From the NCBI GenBank assembly GCA_013140935.1, contig JABFSD010000538.1:1-5863 (forward strand): a stretch of DNA of 5,863 nucleotides, in the 5' to 3' direction. How positions within the stretch are numbered: position 1 is the first letter of the stretch; every line of letters starts with the position of its first letter. This stretch comes from Acidobacteriota bacterium. Its GTDB lineage: Bacteria > Acidobacteriota > Blastocatellia > RBC074. Below are positions 1-5,863 of this stretch, piece after piece. The notes below the pieces were generated by a model. It was not told the DNA's origin. It saw only the letters and a list, made by a program, of their open reading frames with translations, and did no database searches. Both the position numbers and the translations under genes were made by a program.

Positions 1-955
1 GTCCGGGACGCAGCAAGGCCGGATCGAGTACGTCGGGGCGGTTGGTCGAGGCGACGAGGATAACGCCGTCGTTAGATTCGAAGCCGTCCATTTCGACGAG
101 CAATTGATTGAGCGTCTGTTCGCGTTCGTCGTGTCCGCCGCCGAGGCCCGCGCCGCGATGGCGTCCGACGGCGTCAATTTCGTCTACGAAGATGATGCAG
201 GGCGCGTTCTTCTTGCCTTGCTCAAACAGATCGCGCACGCGCGAAGCGCCCACGCCGACGAACATCTCGACGAAATCAGAGCCTGAGATCGAGAAAAAAG
301 GTACGTTGGCTTCGCCCGCGATGGCGCGCGCAAGCAGGGTCTTGCCCGTACCCGGAGGCCCCATCATCAGCACGCCTTTCGGAATGCGTCCGCCCAGTTT
401 TTGGAATTTTTGCGGCTCTTTGAGGAATTCGATGATCTCTTGTAACTCTTCTTTGGCTTCGTCAACACCCGCTACGTCTTTGAAAGTGACGCGTTTTTGC
501 TGGTTGGAAAGCAGTTTCGCGCGGCTCTTGCCGAACGAGAGTGCCTTGTTGCCGCCCGATTGCATCTGGCGAATCATGAAAATCCAGAAGCCGATAATCA
601 GTACGATGGGGAATAAGTAAGAGAAGACTTGCACCCACAACCCGCTGCCTGCCGGTTGCTTGAATTTCACGTCTACGTTTTTCTGCCGCATGGTCTCGGC
701 AACTTCTTTCGTAACGAATTCATTGCCGATTTCCGCCGTGAAAGGGGTGCCGCTTTGCAAATTCCCCTTCACCGTCGAGCCTTCGATTGTGGCGTTTTTG
801 ACTTTGCCTTCATTTACGTCCTGCATCAACCGCGAGTAAGCATACTCTTGCGGCCCGTTAGCGGTCGTACCGCGATAAACCTGAAACAGCAGAATTGCTC
901 CGCCGATGAAAACTACCCAAAAAATTACTTGTCGAATCGTAGAATTCAAAACCAT
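1..955 (-). CDS. ftsH: ATP-dependent zinc metalloprotease FtsH, N-terminal part (cut by left edge)
   Basis: Membrane-bound AAA+ protease that unfolds and degrades misfolded membrane proteins and some cytoplasmic regulators, working as a hexamer in the inner membrane. The window shows residues 1-318. They include a first membrane segment at about 9-27, a periplasmic domain at about 28-105, a second membrane segment at about 108-128, then the AAA+ domain. Visible motifs are Walker A GPPGTGKT (199-206), the pore loop MFVGVG (231-236), Walker B IIFVDEID (254-261), the stretch [13 protein letters not shown] (272-284), and the start of the second region of homology, [15 protein letters not shown] (304-318). 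The HEXXH protease domain lies outside the window. The ATG at 955 follows GGAGGT with only a 2-3 nt gap and an in-frame TAA lies directly upstream, so no longer start exists; TTG at 949 is a less likely alternative. It lies 170 bp downstream of tilS on the same strand. Identity is certain from the motifs. Confidence 0.97.
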   Translation of the reverse strand, partial: MVLNSTIRQVIFWVVFIGGAILLFQVYRGTTANGPQEYAYSRLMQDVNEGKVKNATIEGSTVKGNLQSGTPFTAEIGNEFVTKEVAETMRQKNVDVKFKQPAGSGLWVQVFSYLFPIVLIIGFWIFMIRQMQSGGNKALSFGKSRAKLLSNQQKRVTFKDVAGVDEAKEELQEIIEFLKEPQKFQKLGGRIPKGVLMMGPPGTGKTLLARAIAGEANVPFFSISGSDFVEMFVGVGASRVRDLFEQGKKNAPCIIFVDEIDAVGRHRGAGLGGGHDEREQTLNQLLVEMDGFESNDGVILVASTNRPDVLDPALLRPG

Positions 956-957
956 TT

Positions 958-963
958 ACCTCC
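958..963 (-). promoter_or_regulatory. ftsH ribosome binding site (GGAGGT)
   Basis: On the minus strand GGAGGT is followed by AA and the ATG at 955. The spacing is shorter than usual, but the four-helix bundle gene at 4464 also has a short gap after AGGAGG, so short spacing seems tolerated here. The site supports the ATG start. Confidence 0.7.
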
Positions 964-984
964 GTGGAATACCATCCACTTTGC

Positions 985-1014
985 ATTCTAGCCCATAGAC
1001 AGTCTGTCTGTCTC
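985..1014 (-). promoter_or_regulatory. possible sigma70-type promoter of ftsH
   Basis: On the minus strand GAGACA (1014-1009, four of six matches to TTGACA) and TAGAAT (990-985, five of six matches to TATAAT) are separated by 18 nt. Transcription would begin near 978 and give a leader of about 23 nt that contains the ribosome binding site. The spacer holds a 13-bp palindrome, AGACAG-T-CTGTCT (997-1009). This is a match by eye to a degenerate consensus from E. coli; the host's own promoter consensus is unknown, and ftsH could instead be read from tilS. Confidence 0.3.
997..1009. repeat. 13-bp palindrome within GACA/GTCT tetranucleotide repeats
   Basis: Plus-strand AGACAG (997-1002), a central T (1003), and CTGTCT (1004-1009) form a perfect palindrome with 6-bp arms. 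It runs into further GTCT units up to 1013. It sits between the proposed -35 and -10 elements of ftsH, where a repressor site would be effective, but no known operator is recognised. Confidence 0.4.
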
Positions 1015-1100
1015 AGAAAAAACCGGCTCTCGCTTCCCAAACTTTTGGAGCAGCTAAGTTTCGCTTCTCTGCTCATCGGACAAGACGCCTATTTCTCAAT

Positions 1101-1124
1101 CAAGGTTACACCCAAGGTTACACC
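1101..1124. repeat. perfect 12-bp tandem duplication just after tilS
   Basis: CAAGGTTACACC occurs twice back to back, at 1101-1112 and 1113-1124. An 8-bp direct repeat, CACCGTTA (1121-1128 and 1132-1139), overlaps its edge and covers the tilS stop codon at 1126-1128. The arrangement looks like replication slippage. No hairpin with a T-run that would mark a terminator is seen here; the rest of the gap 956-1125 holds only the possible ftsH promoter. Confidence 0.75.
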
Positions 1125-1125
1125 G

Positions 1126-2481
1126 TTAATGCACCGTTACCCAAACGCACGGCTCGTCCGCCGGGTTTACCTGATAAGCCGCCGCCATCGGCAAGCGGGG
1201 CGACCAAATGATTTCGCCTGTCGCAGCGACCAACAAAGGGTGCGCAGCACGCTCAGTCAGCAGAATGCGTTCGCGCATCATCAACGTCTTGAGTTTCACG
1301 GACGACGTGCGCCCCACCGGCACATAAGCATCGCCCGGTTGGCGCGCGCGCAGCCACAGCCCGTCCGCTACTGCTTCACGCAAAGCGATGACGGTCGCAT
1401 TACAGCGGTGCAACCGTTGAGCATCTTGCGGCGACATCGGCGGATGTAAAAAGAACTCATACGCGCCGAAGCCTTGCGATTGACCCATCGCTAAATGAAC
1501 TGATGGAGGCGCAACAGTCCCTGCTTCGCTGACATGCCACAATAACAGGCTTTTGAATTCGCGCGTCACGCGCCAGCCCTTCGGCAATTGAATCGTACGT
1601 CCGCTTTGTCCTGAAAGAATGAATCGTTCCAACGCCTGACCATGTGCCGCCGTGAGTTGTAAGCGAGGCCCTACCCACGCGCGCAATACGCGCTGGCGCA
1701 GCGCCGGATGCGCATCGGTTAATGCGTGCAGCGAGAGCTGCGGCCCGAAATCGGCGTCTATAGATAAGTCTCTGGCTTGCGCTTCCAGACAATCAGCATC
1801 GGCTTGCCAATGCCCTGCGCCGCGTTGCAGTGCTGCGTCGAATTGCGGATTGAATTCACGCAACAACGGCAACAACTGATGCCTCACGCGATTGCGCGTG
1901 TACTCGTCTGAAAGATTCGAGCTATCGGTGCGAAAGGGGACGCCGTAATGCGCGCAATGTTCCAACACTTCGGCGCGCGTGATAGCAAGCAAGGGGCGGA
2001 TGAGTTTGACGCCTTCACACAGCGGGCGACGTTCGTGAATGCCGCGCAAGCCCGTCGCGCCGGTTCCGCGCAACCAACGCATCAACAAGGTTTCGGTTTG
2101 GTCGTCGTGAGTGTGTGCCGTGAGCACAAAAGGAATGGTTTGCGTCCGAGCAACTTGAGCAAAGAATTCATAACGCGCCGCTCGTCCGGTCGCTTCCAGA
2201 TTTTGCCTGATCGCTTGTGTCGCCACATCAATATACGTGCTGAAAAATTTTACAGCGGCGGCTTCGGCTTGCTGCCTGACGAATTGCTCGTCGGCATCCG
2301 ATTCATCACCGCGCAAACCGTGGTTGAGATGTGCGACGCAAACGGGCTGCGACATTCGTTGCATCGCGTCGAGCAACGCCATCGAATCGGCTCCGCCCGA
2401 TACGCCAATCAACACTTTGTCAGCGGGCGCAAGCGCGAGCCGTCGCAACGTAGCTATGAGTTTTCTTTCCAGTTGGGTCAT
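1126..2481 (-). CDS. tilS: tRNA(Ile)-lysidine synthetase TilS
   Basis: Attaches lysine to C34 of the CAU-anticodon tRNA-Ile using ATP, producing lysidine, so that the tRNA reads AUA as isoleucine. It is a cytoplasmic enzyme and essential in most bacteria. The 451-residue product is of usual length for the long form. It shows the PP-loop SGGADS at 28-33, the [15 protein letters not shown] segment, the AHTHDD-type motif followed by [14 protein letters not shown], and the SSN...[14 protein letters not shown] segment typical of the family. A C-terminal domain contains [16 protein letters not shown] and PLLVA...IIWSPRLP. The start at 2481 places the PP-loop about 27 residues in, as in known TilS; a longer frame from 2634 would add a basic tail with no family counterpart and overlap the divergent gene. 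The site upstream (AAAGGC) is a weak ribosome binding site. ftsH lies next downstream. The annotation is very secure. Confidence 0.96.
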   Translation of the reverse strand: MTQLERKLIATLRRLALAPADKVLIGVSGGADSMALLDAMQRMSQPVCVAHLNHGLRGDESDADEQFVRQQAEAAAVKFFSTYIDVATQAIRQNLEATGRAARYEFFAQVARTQTIPFVLTAHTHDDQTETLLMRWLRGTGATGLRGIHERRPLCEGVKLIRPLLAITRAEVLEHCAHYGVPFRTDSSNLSDEYTRNRVRHQLLPLLREFNPQFDAALQRGAGHWQADADCLEAQARDLSIDADFGPQLSLHALTDAHPALRQRVLRAWVGPRLQLTAAHGQALERFILSGQSGRTIQLPKGWRVTREFKSLLLWHVSEAGTVAPPSVHLAMGQSQGFGAYEFFLHPPMSPQDAQRLHRCNATVIALREAVADGLWLRARQPGDAYVPVGRTSSVKLKTLMMRERILLTERAAHPLLVAATGEIIWSPRLPMAAAYQVNPADEPCVWVTVH

Positions 2482-2533
2482 TTTGCCTTTGGGCGCTTGT
2501 CGTTCGGGCGGCGCGGTTTTATGGTGCGCGCCA
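2482..2533. promoter_or_regulatory. 52-bp divergent spacer between tilS and the dikinase-like gene
   Basis: Two genes start back to back here, so at least part of each promoter must lie in the spacer or inside the opposing gene. On the plus strand TTGTCG (2497-2502) and TATGGT (2520-2525) are 17 nt apart, each matching the sigma70 consensus at four of six bases. That would start transcription near 2532, almost at the ATG, and no Shine-Dalgarno sequence is visible before 2534. The match is weak. No convincing minus-strand promoter for tilS was found. Confidence 0.25.
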
Positions 2534-4438
2534 ATGATGCGTTTACCGATTCGTCTTCTTTTCGTAGCTCTGATAATCGCGGCTGTTATGCAACCGGCAG
2601 CAGCGCAAGCTCGCTTCGTGAACCGTCTTGCCAACCGCGCAGCCTTCGATCAACTCGCGCGAACTTATTACGAAGGCCGTTTCGCCGCCTTGCCGCACTT
2701 GATGTTCGTAATTGATCGCGCCGCACCCAAAGATAAGGTTTATTACGTCAACTCGCGGCGTTACAGCTTTCACAGCGAATTCGTGAATGCCAATTACCTT
2801 TCGCTCGAACGCGGCGCGACCTTTTTCAAAAACAATTATCTCGATGCCAAACGTCGCTTCATTGTCGGCACGATAGCTTATCAACCAAAACTCAATCAGT
2901 TCACGTTTGAATACTGGGAAGGCGACTTGGCGACGGCGGCGATTATTCGTGAAACCCACGCGGCCTTGCAAAGCAGCTTCTTCGCGCCGCTCACGTTCAA
3001 GCCGAACTCCGCACGACAGGAGGAAGAAGCTGTTGCGCTCAATGATCTGCCGCGTCTCAAGTTGGGCGAACTCGATCCGAAACGCGATTATCAATCTTTG
3101 CACAACGCCACGAACGCGGGCGTGCTGCGCATCGTGAGCCGTTTCAGCGACGACCTCATCTTTGATCGCAACGAAATCGTCATCTTCCGCGAAGCGCCGC
3201 TCACGCTCACGCCCGTGTCTGGCGTCATTACGACGACGATGGCTACGCCGCTCGCGCACGTAAATCTGTTGGCAAAAGGCTGGGGCATTCCGAATGCGTT
3301 TATCAAAGATGCGGCGGAAAAGTACGCGGCGTTGGTGGGCAAGTTCGTTTATTTCGAGACGCGCGCCGACGGATTCACGCTGCGTCCGACAACTACGAAC
3401 GAAGCCGCTGAACGCGGACGCCAGTTGGCCAAACGTTCCGACCTGCTCACACCCGCCGCCGACCTTGAATGGAAAGAACTCACTGAACTCAAAGCGCAAC
3501 GGCGCACCGACGTGAAGCGCTTCGGCGCCAAAGCCGCCAACCTCGGTGAAGTCGCCTTCGCCACCAAACTCAAAACGGTGCGCGACATCACGGTGCCGGA
3601 TGGATTCAGCCTTCCGTTTTTTTATTACGAGCAGTTTTTGCAAGAGAACGGTTTTGACACGACGATTCTCGAATTGTTGGGCCACGACCGTTTCAATCAC
3701 GACGCGGCCTATCGCAAAGAACAACTCGCAGCCTTACGCGCGAAGCTGCAGGCAGGCAAGCTCAACGAAGCCTTTGCGCGCAACGTCGTCGCCCGCAAAC
3801 GCGCGCTGTTAGGCGATGCAGGCGTATTCGTCCGCAGTTCGACCAACGCCGAAGACTTGCCGAATTTCAGCGGCGCGGGACTTTACACCACCGTGCCCAA
3901 CGTGCGTGAAGACGCCACTTTGCTCGAAGCCGTCAAGACTGTCTGGGCTTCGCTCTGGAATTTCGCCGCTTACGAAGCGCGCGAAAGCGCGGGCATCAAT
4001 CATTCCGCCGTATACGCCGCCGTGTTGATTCAAACCGGCGTCAAAGCCGAAGCCGCCGGCGTACTCATCACGACCAATCCGTTCGATAAAGCGGATCGCG
4101 CATCGGTTTACGTCAACGCGCAACGCGGTCTCGGCATCCGCGTCGTCGAAGGCCGTCGTGTACCGGAACAGTTGCTCTATCAACCGCGAACGCAAAGCGT
4201 AAAAGTGCTGACCCGCTCGAACGACGATACGATGCTGACCTTTGACGAACGCGGTGGCGTGCGCGAATTCAAAGTCGAAACGGAACGCGCCGTGTTGACT
4301 GACGCCGTGGTCAAACGGCTGGCGCGCGCGGCGCTGCAAATTGAGGGCGTTTTTCGCGGAGCCAAACAGGACATCGAATGGGTTACGGTGGGATCACAGA
4401 TTTACATCGTGCAATCGCGTCCATACGTGGAACGCTAA
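2534..4438 (+). CDS. exported PEP/pyruvate-binding (PPDK N-terminal) domain protein with GWD-like domain order
   Basis: A 634-residue protein with a signal peptide: basic start MMRLPIR, hydrophobic core at about 8-19, and AxA-type cleavage sites after residue 24 or 26. Residues 27-190 form a domain I do not recognise, with [12 protein letters not shown] (69-80) and [10 protein letters not shown] (107-116). Residues about 195-285 resemble the swivelling phosphohistidine domain of PEP-utilising enzymes; in [18 protein letters not shown] (238-255), His242 is the expected phosphoryl carrier. Residues about 328-632 are a PPDK-type ATP-grasp domain: [11 protein letters not shown] (330-340), [19 protein letters not shown] (433-451), [14 protein letters not shown] (505-518), DIEW (613-616) and QSRP (627-630). 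No PEP/pyruvate barrel follows. His before ATP-grasp is the order in glucan water dikinases and the reverse of PEP synthase and PPDK. The substrate is unknown, and ATP access outside the cytoplasm is a puzzle. ATG at 2534 or 2537 immediately precedes the signal peptide; upstream codons are antisense to tilS. A four-helix bundle gene follows after 25 bp. Confidence 0.9.
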   Translation: MMRLPIRLLFVALIIAAVMQPAAAQARFVNRLANRAAFDQLARTYYEGRFAALPHLMFVIDRAAPKDKVYYVNSRRYSFHSEFVNANYLSLERGATFFKNNYLDAKRRFIVGTIAYQPKLNQFTFEYWEGDLATAAIIRETHAALQSSFFAPLTFKPNSARQEEEAVALNDLPRLKLGELDPKRDYQSLHNATNAGVLRIVSRFSDDLIFDRNEIVIFREAPLTLTPVSGVITTTMATPLAHVNLLAKGWGIPNAFIKDAAEKYAALVGKFVYFETRADGFTLRPTTTNEAAERGRQLAKRSDLLTPAADLEWKELTELKAQRRTDVKRFGAKAANLGEVAFATKLKTVRDITVPDGFSLPFFYYEQFLQENGFDTTILELLGHDRFNHDAAYRKEQLAALRAKLQAGKLNEAFARNVVARKRALLGDAGVFVRSSTNAEDLPNFSGAGLYTTVPNVREDATLLEAVKTVWASLWNFAAYEARESAGINHSAVYAAVLIQTGVKAEAAGVLITTNPFDKADRASVYVNAQRGLGIRVVEGRRVPEQLLYQPRTQSVKVLTRSNDDTMLTFDERGGVREFKVETERAVLTDAVVKRLARAALQIEGVFRGAKQDIEWVTVGSQIYIVQSRPYVER

Positions 4439-4453
4439 CTCAACCAATCAACC

Positions 4454-4460
4454 AGGAGGT
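4454..4460 (+). promoter_or_regulatory. strong ribosome binding site AGGAGGT for the four-helix bundle gene
   Basis: A full-consensus AGGAGGT lies in the 25-bp gap after the dikinase-like stop codon, three bases (TTT) before the ATG at 4464. It fixes the start of the small gene and suggests that it is translated well from a shared transcript. Confidence 0.85.
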
Positions 4461-4463
4461 TTT

Positions 4464-4823
4464 ATGACTGACAATCCGGTGCTAACCCAATCTTACGCCT
4501 TCGCGTTACGCGTCGTGCGGCTATACAAATATCTCACCGATGAAAAGAAAGAATTCGTGATGAGCAAAGCCTTGCTCGCGGCAGGTACGCAAATCGGTGC
4601 GCGCGTCAAAGCGGCGCAAGAAGCGGAAGGCTTTTCCAATTTCATTCACGAAATGAAAGTCGCCTTGCAGCGCGCTTCTGAAACGGAATATTGGCTCGAG
4701 TTGCTGCGCGATAGCGACTATCTCGAAACCAAACAATACGACTCGATTCATCCCGATTGCGTCGAGTTGATGAAGTTATTGACCGCCATCACCAAACCCA
4801 AAGGCAAGCCGAAAACGAATTGA
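4464..4823 (+). CDS. four-helix bundle protein (S23/IVP family)
   Basis: A 119-residue, mostly helical protein of the family first seen encoded in 23S rRNA intervening sequences and related to the accessory proteins of diversity-generating retroelements. Family members assemble into small toroids; no enzymatic activity is known. The family signature is visible: SYAFALRVVRLYKYL (10-24), the turn AAGTQIGARVKAAQEA (39-54, family form SGTSIGANV-EA), and FIHEMKVALQRASETEYWLELL (60-81 region). A lysine-rich tail, KPKGKPKTN, ends the protein. It starts 25 bp after the dikinase-like gene and is preceded by AGGAGGT, so the two are likely co-transcribed. There is no 23S rRNA gene or reverse transcriptase in the window, so this is a free-standing member of unknown role. 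Family call is firm; function is not. Confidence 0.9.
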   Translation: MTDNPVLTQSYAFALRVVRLYKYLTDEKKEFVMSKALLAAGTQIGARVKAAQEAEGFSNFIHEMKVALQRASETEYWLELLRDSDYLETKQYDSIHPDCVELMKLLTAITKPKGKPKTN

Positions 4824-4835
4824 GAACAATGTTGA

Positions 4836-4943
4836 ATTGCCCATTGAGCCTTGCCCATTGTCCATTGATAAGCAGTGGAAATTATTCGCAACTGCGATAC
4901 CCCCGATGAATCAATGGACAATGGGCAAGGCTCAATGGGCAAT
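4836..4943. repeat. perfect 34-bp inverted repeat with 40-nt loop, built of 7-bp CAATGGR units
   Basis: Left arm 4836-4869 and right arm 4910-4943 are exact reverse complements over 34 bases; the loop is 4870-4909. The right arm, starting at 4912, reads as consecutive heptads CAATGGA, CAATGGG, CAAGGCT, CAATGGG, then CAAT, so each arm is itself a degenerate 7-bp tandem repeat. Pairing stops at both ends (T/C mismatch outside, A/A inside). No T-run follows either arm, no transposase is present and no clear flanking target duplication is seen. It resembles the short heptanucleotide repeats known in cyanobacterial intergenic regions, or a small non-autonomous palindromic element. It occupies most of the gap between the four-helix bundle gene and the lipoprotein gene, ending 21 bases before the ATG at 4965. 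Confidence 0.95.
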
Positions 4944-4964
4944 CCTGCGCGCGCGTTTACCACT

Positions 4965-5498
4965 ATGAAATCTAAGCGAATGGCGGTGTTGTTATTTATC
5001 GCGTTGCTTTATCTGTTGTGCTTGAGTTGCAAACAGCCTGACCCTGAAATCCAGCGCCGCGCCGCCCTCAAACTCACGATGGATAACCTACGCCGCTGTC
5101 TGCCGCCTGCCGAAGTCAATCAAGCCGCCGGTTTATCCATCGCCGCGATTGCCCGCGAGCGCGAAACCGAAACGACGACGTTGCGCATGGTGGTTTACGC
5201 TCCGACCCAGCCGGCCGAATTTCATTTGCCGATTTATCTGTTGAGTCGCGGACGCTGGACGATTAACGATACGGGCCGGGCTTATTTGCTGGATGAACAT
5301 TGCCGCGAACACAAGTTGAAAGGTACGGCCGAGGTCAATGGCAAGACTTTGCCGAATGACGGCATCGTGAAATTAAAGGCGGGCGAGGCATTTGAATTCA
5401 GGCTGAACTTCCCTACGTTTCCTGAAACGATGCAAATGGGAACGCTGGTTTACGGCTCACGCGTCGTCCCCTTCTCGCTGCTGGTTGAAGCACGATGA
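4965..5498 (+). CDS. small probable lipoprotein of unknown function
   Basis: A 177-residue protein I do not recognise. Its start, MKSKRMAVLLFIALLYLLCL (1-20) then SCK, has a basic end, a hydrophobic core and a cysteine at 22 suited to lipid attachment; the lipobox is imperfect, with Cys where Leu is usual at -3 (C-L-S-C). Lys at +2 would not act as an inner-membrane retention signal. The remainder has a helical stretch (about 28-66) followed by alternating short strands, e.g. TLRMVVYAP (72-80), FHLPIYLLS (86-94) and GTLVYGSRVVPFSLLVEA (159-176), suggesting a beta-rich extracytoplasmic domain. Cys45 and Cys113 could pair. The ATG at 4965 is chosen because it begins the signal sequence; no Shine-Dalgarno sequence is visible, and the inverted repeat lies just upstream. 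A longer frame from GTG 4875 would translate the repeat arm. ATG 4980 is another possible start. Its last 42 bp overlap the convergent zinc-ribbon gene. Confidence 0.75.
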   Translation: MKSKRMAVLLFIALLYLLCLSCKQPDPEIQRRAALKLTMDNLRRCLPPAEVNQAAGLSIAAIARERETETTTLRMVVYAPTQPAEFHLPIYLLSRGRWTINDTGRAYLLDEHCREHKLKGTAEVNGKTLPNDGIVKLKAGEAFEFRLNFPTFPETMQMGTLVYGSRVVPFSLLVEAR

Positions 5499-5863
5499 TT
5501 TGACGAACTCGGCTTCGTTGCGCGTCAGCACGGTCGAATGGCGCGCGGCATTGCGGCGCGCATAAAACGTCGCACCGCAATCTGTACACAAATAAGGACG
5601 CCATTCCGTCCAACTCAATAAGACTTTTTCCCAGCCTTTGCGATGACGGCGTTTGGTCAGGGCCGAATCACAACGCGGACATACGTGAGTGGAGGTCGCG
5701 TTGCGCCGCGCTTCCATCTCTTCGCGCAACTTCATCAAGGGTTCTTCGGTAGGCGCGGCGGGCACGGCGGAAATGCGCTGACGCAAGGCTTCGGGCGTTT
5801 CTTTCACCGGACGCGGCATGACGGCAGGGGTCACGCTCGGCGTTTGCGGCAACGTCGCACGGT
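5457..5863 (-). CDS. zinc-ribbon protein (CPxC...CxxC), 5' end probably beyond the right edge
   Basis: The frame is open to the right edge of the window, so the start may lie outside it; the first in-window ATG is at 5819, giving 120 residues, without a visible ribosome binding site. Counting from that ATG, four cysteines form a zinc ribbon: C47-P-R-C50 and C78-T-D-C81. Between them lie a basic stretch KRRHRKGWEKVLLSW and the signature WRPYLC, as in the many small bacterial proteins with a CPxC...RPYxCxxCxxxF ribbon. The segment before it is rich in Pro and Thr (PQTPSVTPAV, ISAVPAAPTEEP) and looks like a linker, which favours a longer protein beginning off-window. A charged helix (about 28-39) precedes the ribbon. 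No membrane segment is seen. The role is unknown; nucleic-acid or protein binding is only a guess. The 3' end overlaps the convergent lipoprotein gene by 42 bp. Confidence 0.72.
   Translation of the reverse strand, partial: RATLPQTPSVTPAVMPRPVKETPEALRQRISAVPAAPTEEPLMKLREEMEARRNATSTHVCPRCDSALTKRRHRKGWEKVLLSWTEWRPYLCTDCGATFYARRNAARHSTVLTRNEAEFVKSSCFNQQREGDDA

Noticed and set aside
1026..1061. Terminator hairpin downstream of tilS (AAACTT/AAGTTT and CCAAA/TTTGG pairs)
   Set aside because: The stems are short and AT-rich or have a 2-nt loop, and the T-run lies too far from them.
964..1449. 161-codon plus-strand frame across the ftsH-tilS gap
   Set aside because: Most of it is antisense to tilS, it has no family motif, and the gap portion is better explained by regulatory sequence.
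2237..2533. Longer dikinase start at 2237
   Set aside because: The added 99 codons are antisense to tilS and would bury the signal peptide inside the protein.
2482..2634. Longer tilS start at 2634
   Set aside because: It adds 51 Arg/Lys/Ala-rich residues absent from the TilS family and would overlap the divergent signal-peptide gene by 101 bp.
2543..3724. 393-codon open frame on the minus strand antisense to the dikinase-like gene
   Set aside because: It has no recognisable domain and is charged and repetitive in the way expected of an antisense shadow; the plus-strand frame has clear PPDK and His-domain motifs.
2534..4438. Annotation as phosphoenolpyruvate synthase or pyruvate phosphate dikinase
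   Set aside because: The PEP/pyruvate barrel is missing, the domain order is reversed and a signal peptide is present.
4836..4943. Inverted repeat as a rho-independent terminator
   Set aside because: The 40-nt loop is too long and neither arm is followed by a T-run.
4464..4943. Diversity-generating retroelement suggested by the four-helix bundle protein plus a repeat
   Set aside because: There is no reverse transcriptase and no template/variable repeat pair with adenine-biased differences; the repeat is a palindrome.

Overview
The window comes from a bacterial chromosome of moderate GC content and carries six genes, with the two end genes cut by the window edges. Two are unmistakable housekeeping genes on the minus strand: the start of ftsH (membrane AAA+ protease, residues 1-318) and complete tilS (tRNA-Ile lysidine synthetase). 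The tilS-ftsH neighbourhood is common across bacteria. The accompanying genes (an exported dikinase-like protein, an S23-type four-helix bundle protein, a zinc ribbon of the RPY-x-C type) and the heptanucleotide repeats would fit a soil-type lineage such as Acidobacteriota, but that placement is an inference and not shown by the sequence.

Layout: ftsH (minus, 955 down to the left edge); a 170-bp gap holding a possible ftsH promoter and a 12-bp tandem duplication; tilS (minus, 2481-1126); a 52-bp divergent spacer; a plus-strand run of three genes: a 634-residue protein with signal peptide, phosphohistidine-like domain and PPDK-type ATP-grasp domain (2534-4438), a four-helix bundle protein (4464-4823) and a small probable lipoprotein (4965-5498). 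The last is converged upon by a minus-strand zinc-ribbon gene (5457 to the right edge) that overlaps it by 42 bp.

The two most notable items are, first, the dikinase-like protein. Its domain order (swivelling His domain before the ATP-grasp domain, no PEP/pyruvate barrel) matches plant glucan/phosphoglucan water dikinases and not PEP synthase, yet it carries a convincing export signal. Second, there is a perfect 34-bp inverted repeat with a 40-nt loop between the four-helix bundle gene and the lipoprotein gene. Each arm is built of degenerate 7-bp CAATGGR units.

How the genes work together: tilS and ftsH act in the cytoplasm and inner membrane respectively and share only position. The dikinase-like and four-helix bundle genes are 25 bp apart with a strong ribosome binding site between them, so they are probably co-transcribed; whether the lipoprotein belongs to that unit is uncertain because the inverted repeat intervenes. 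No RNA gene, CRISPR array, transposase or phage gene is visible.
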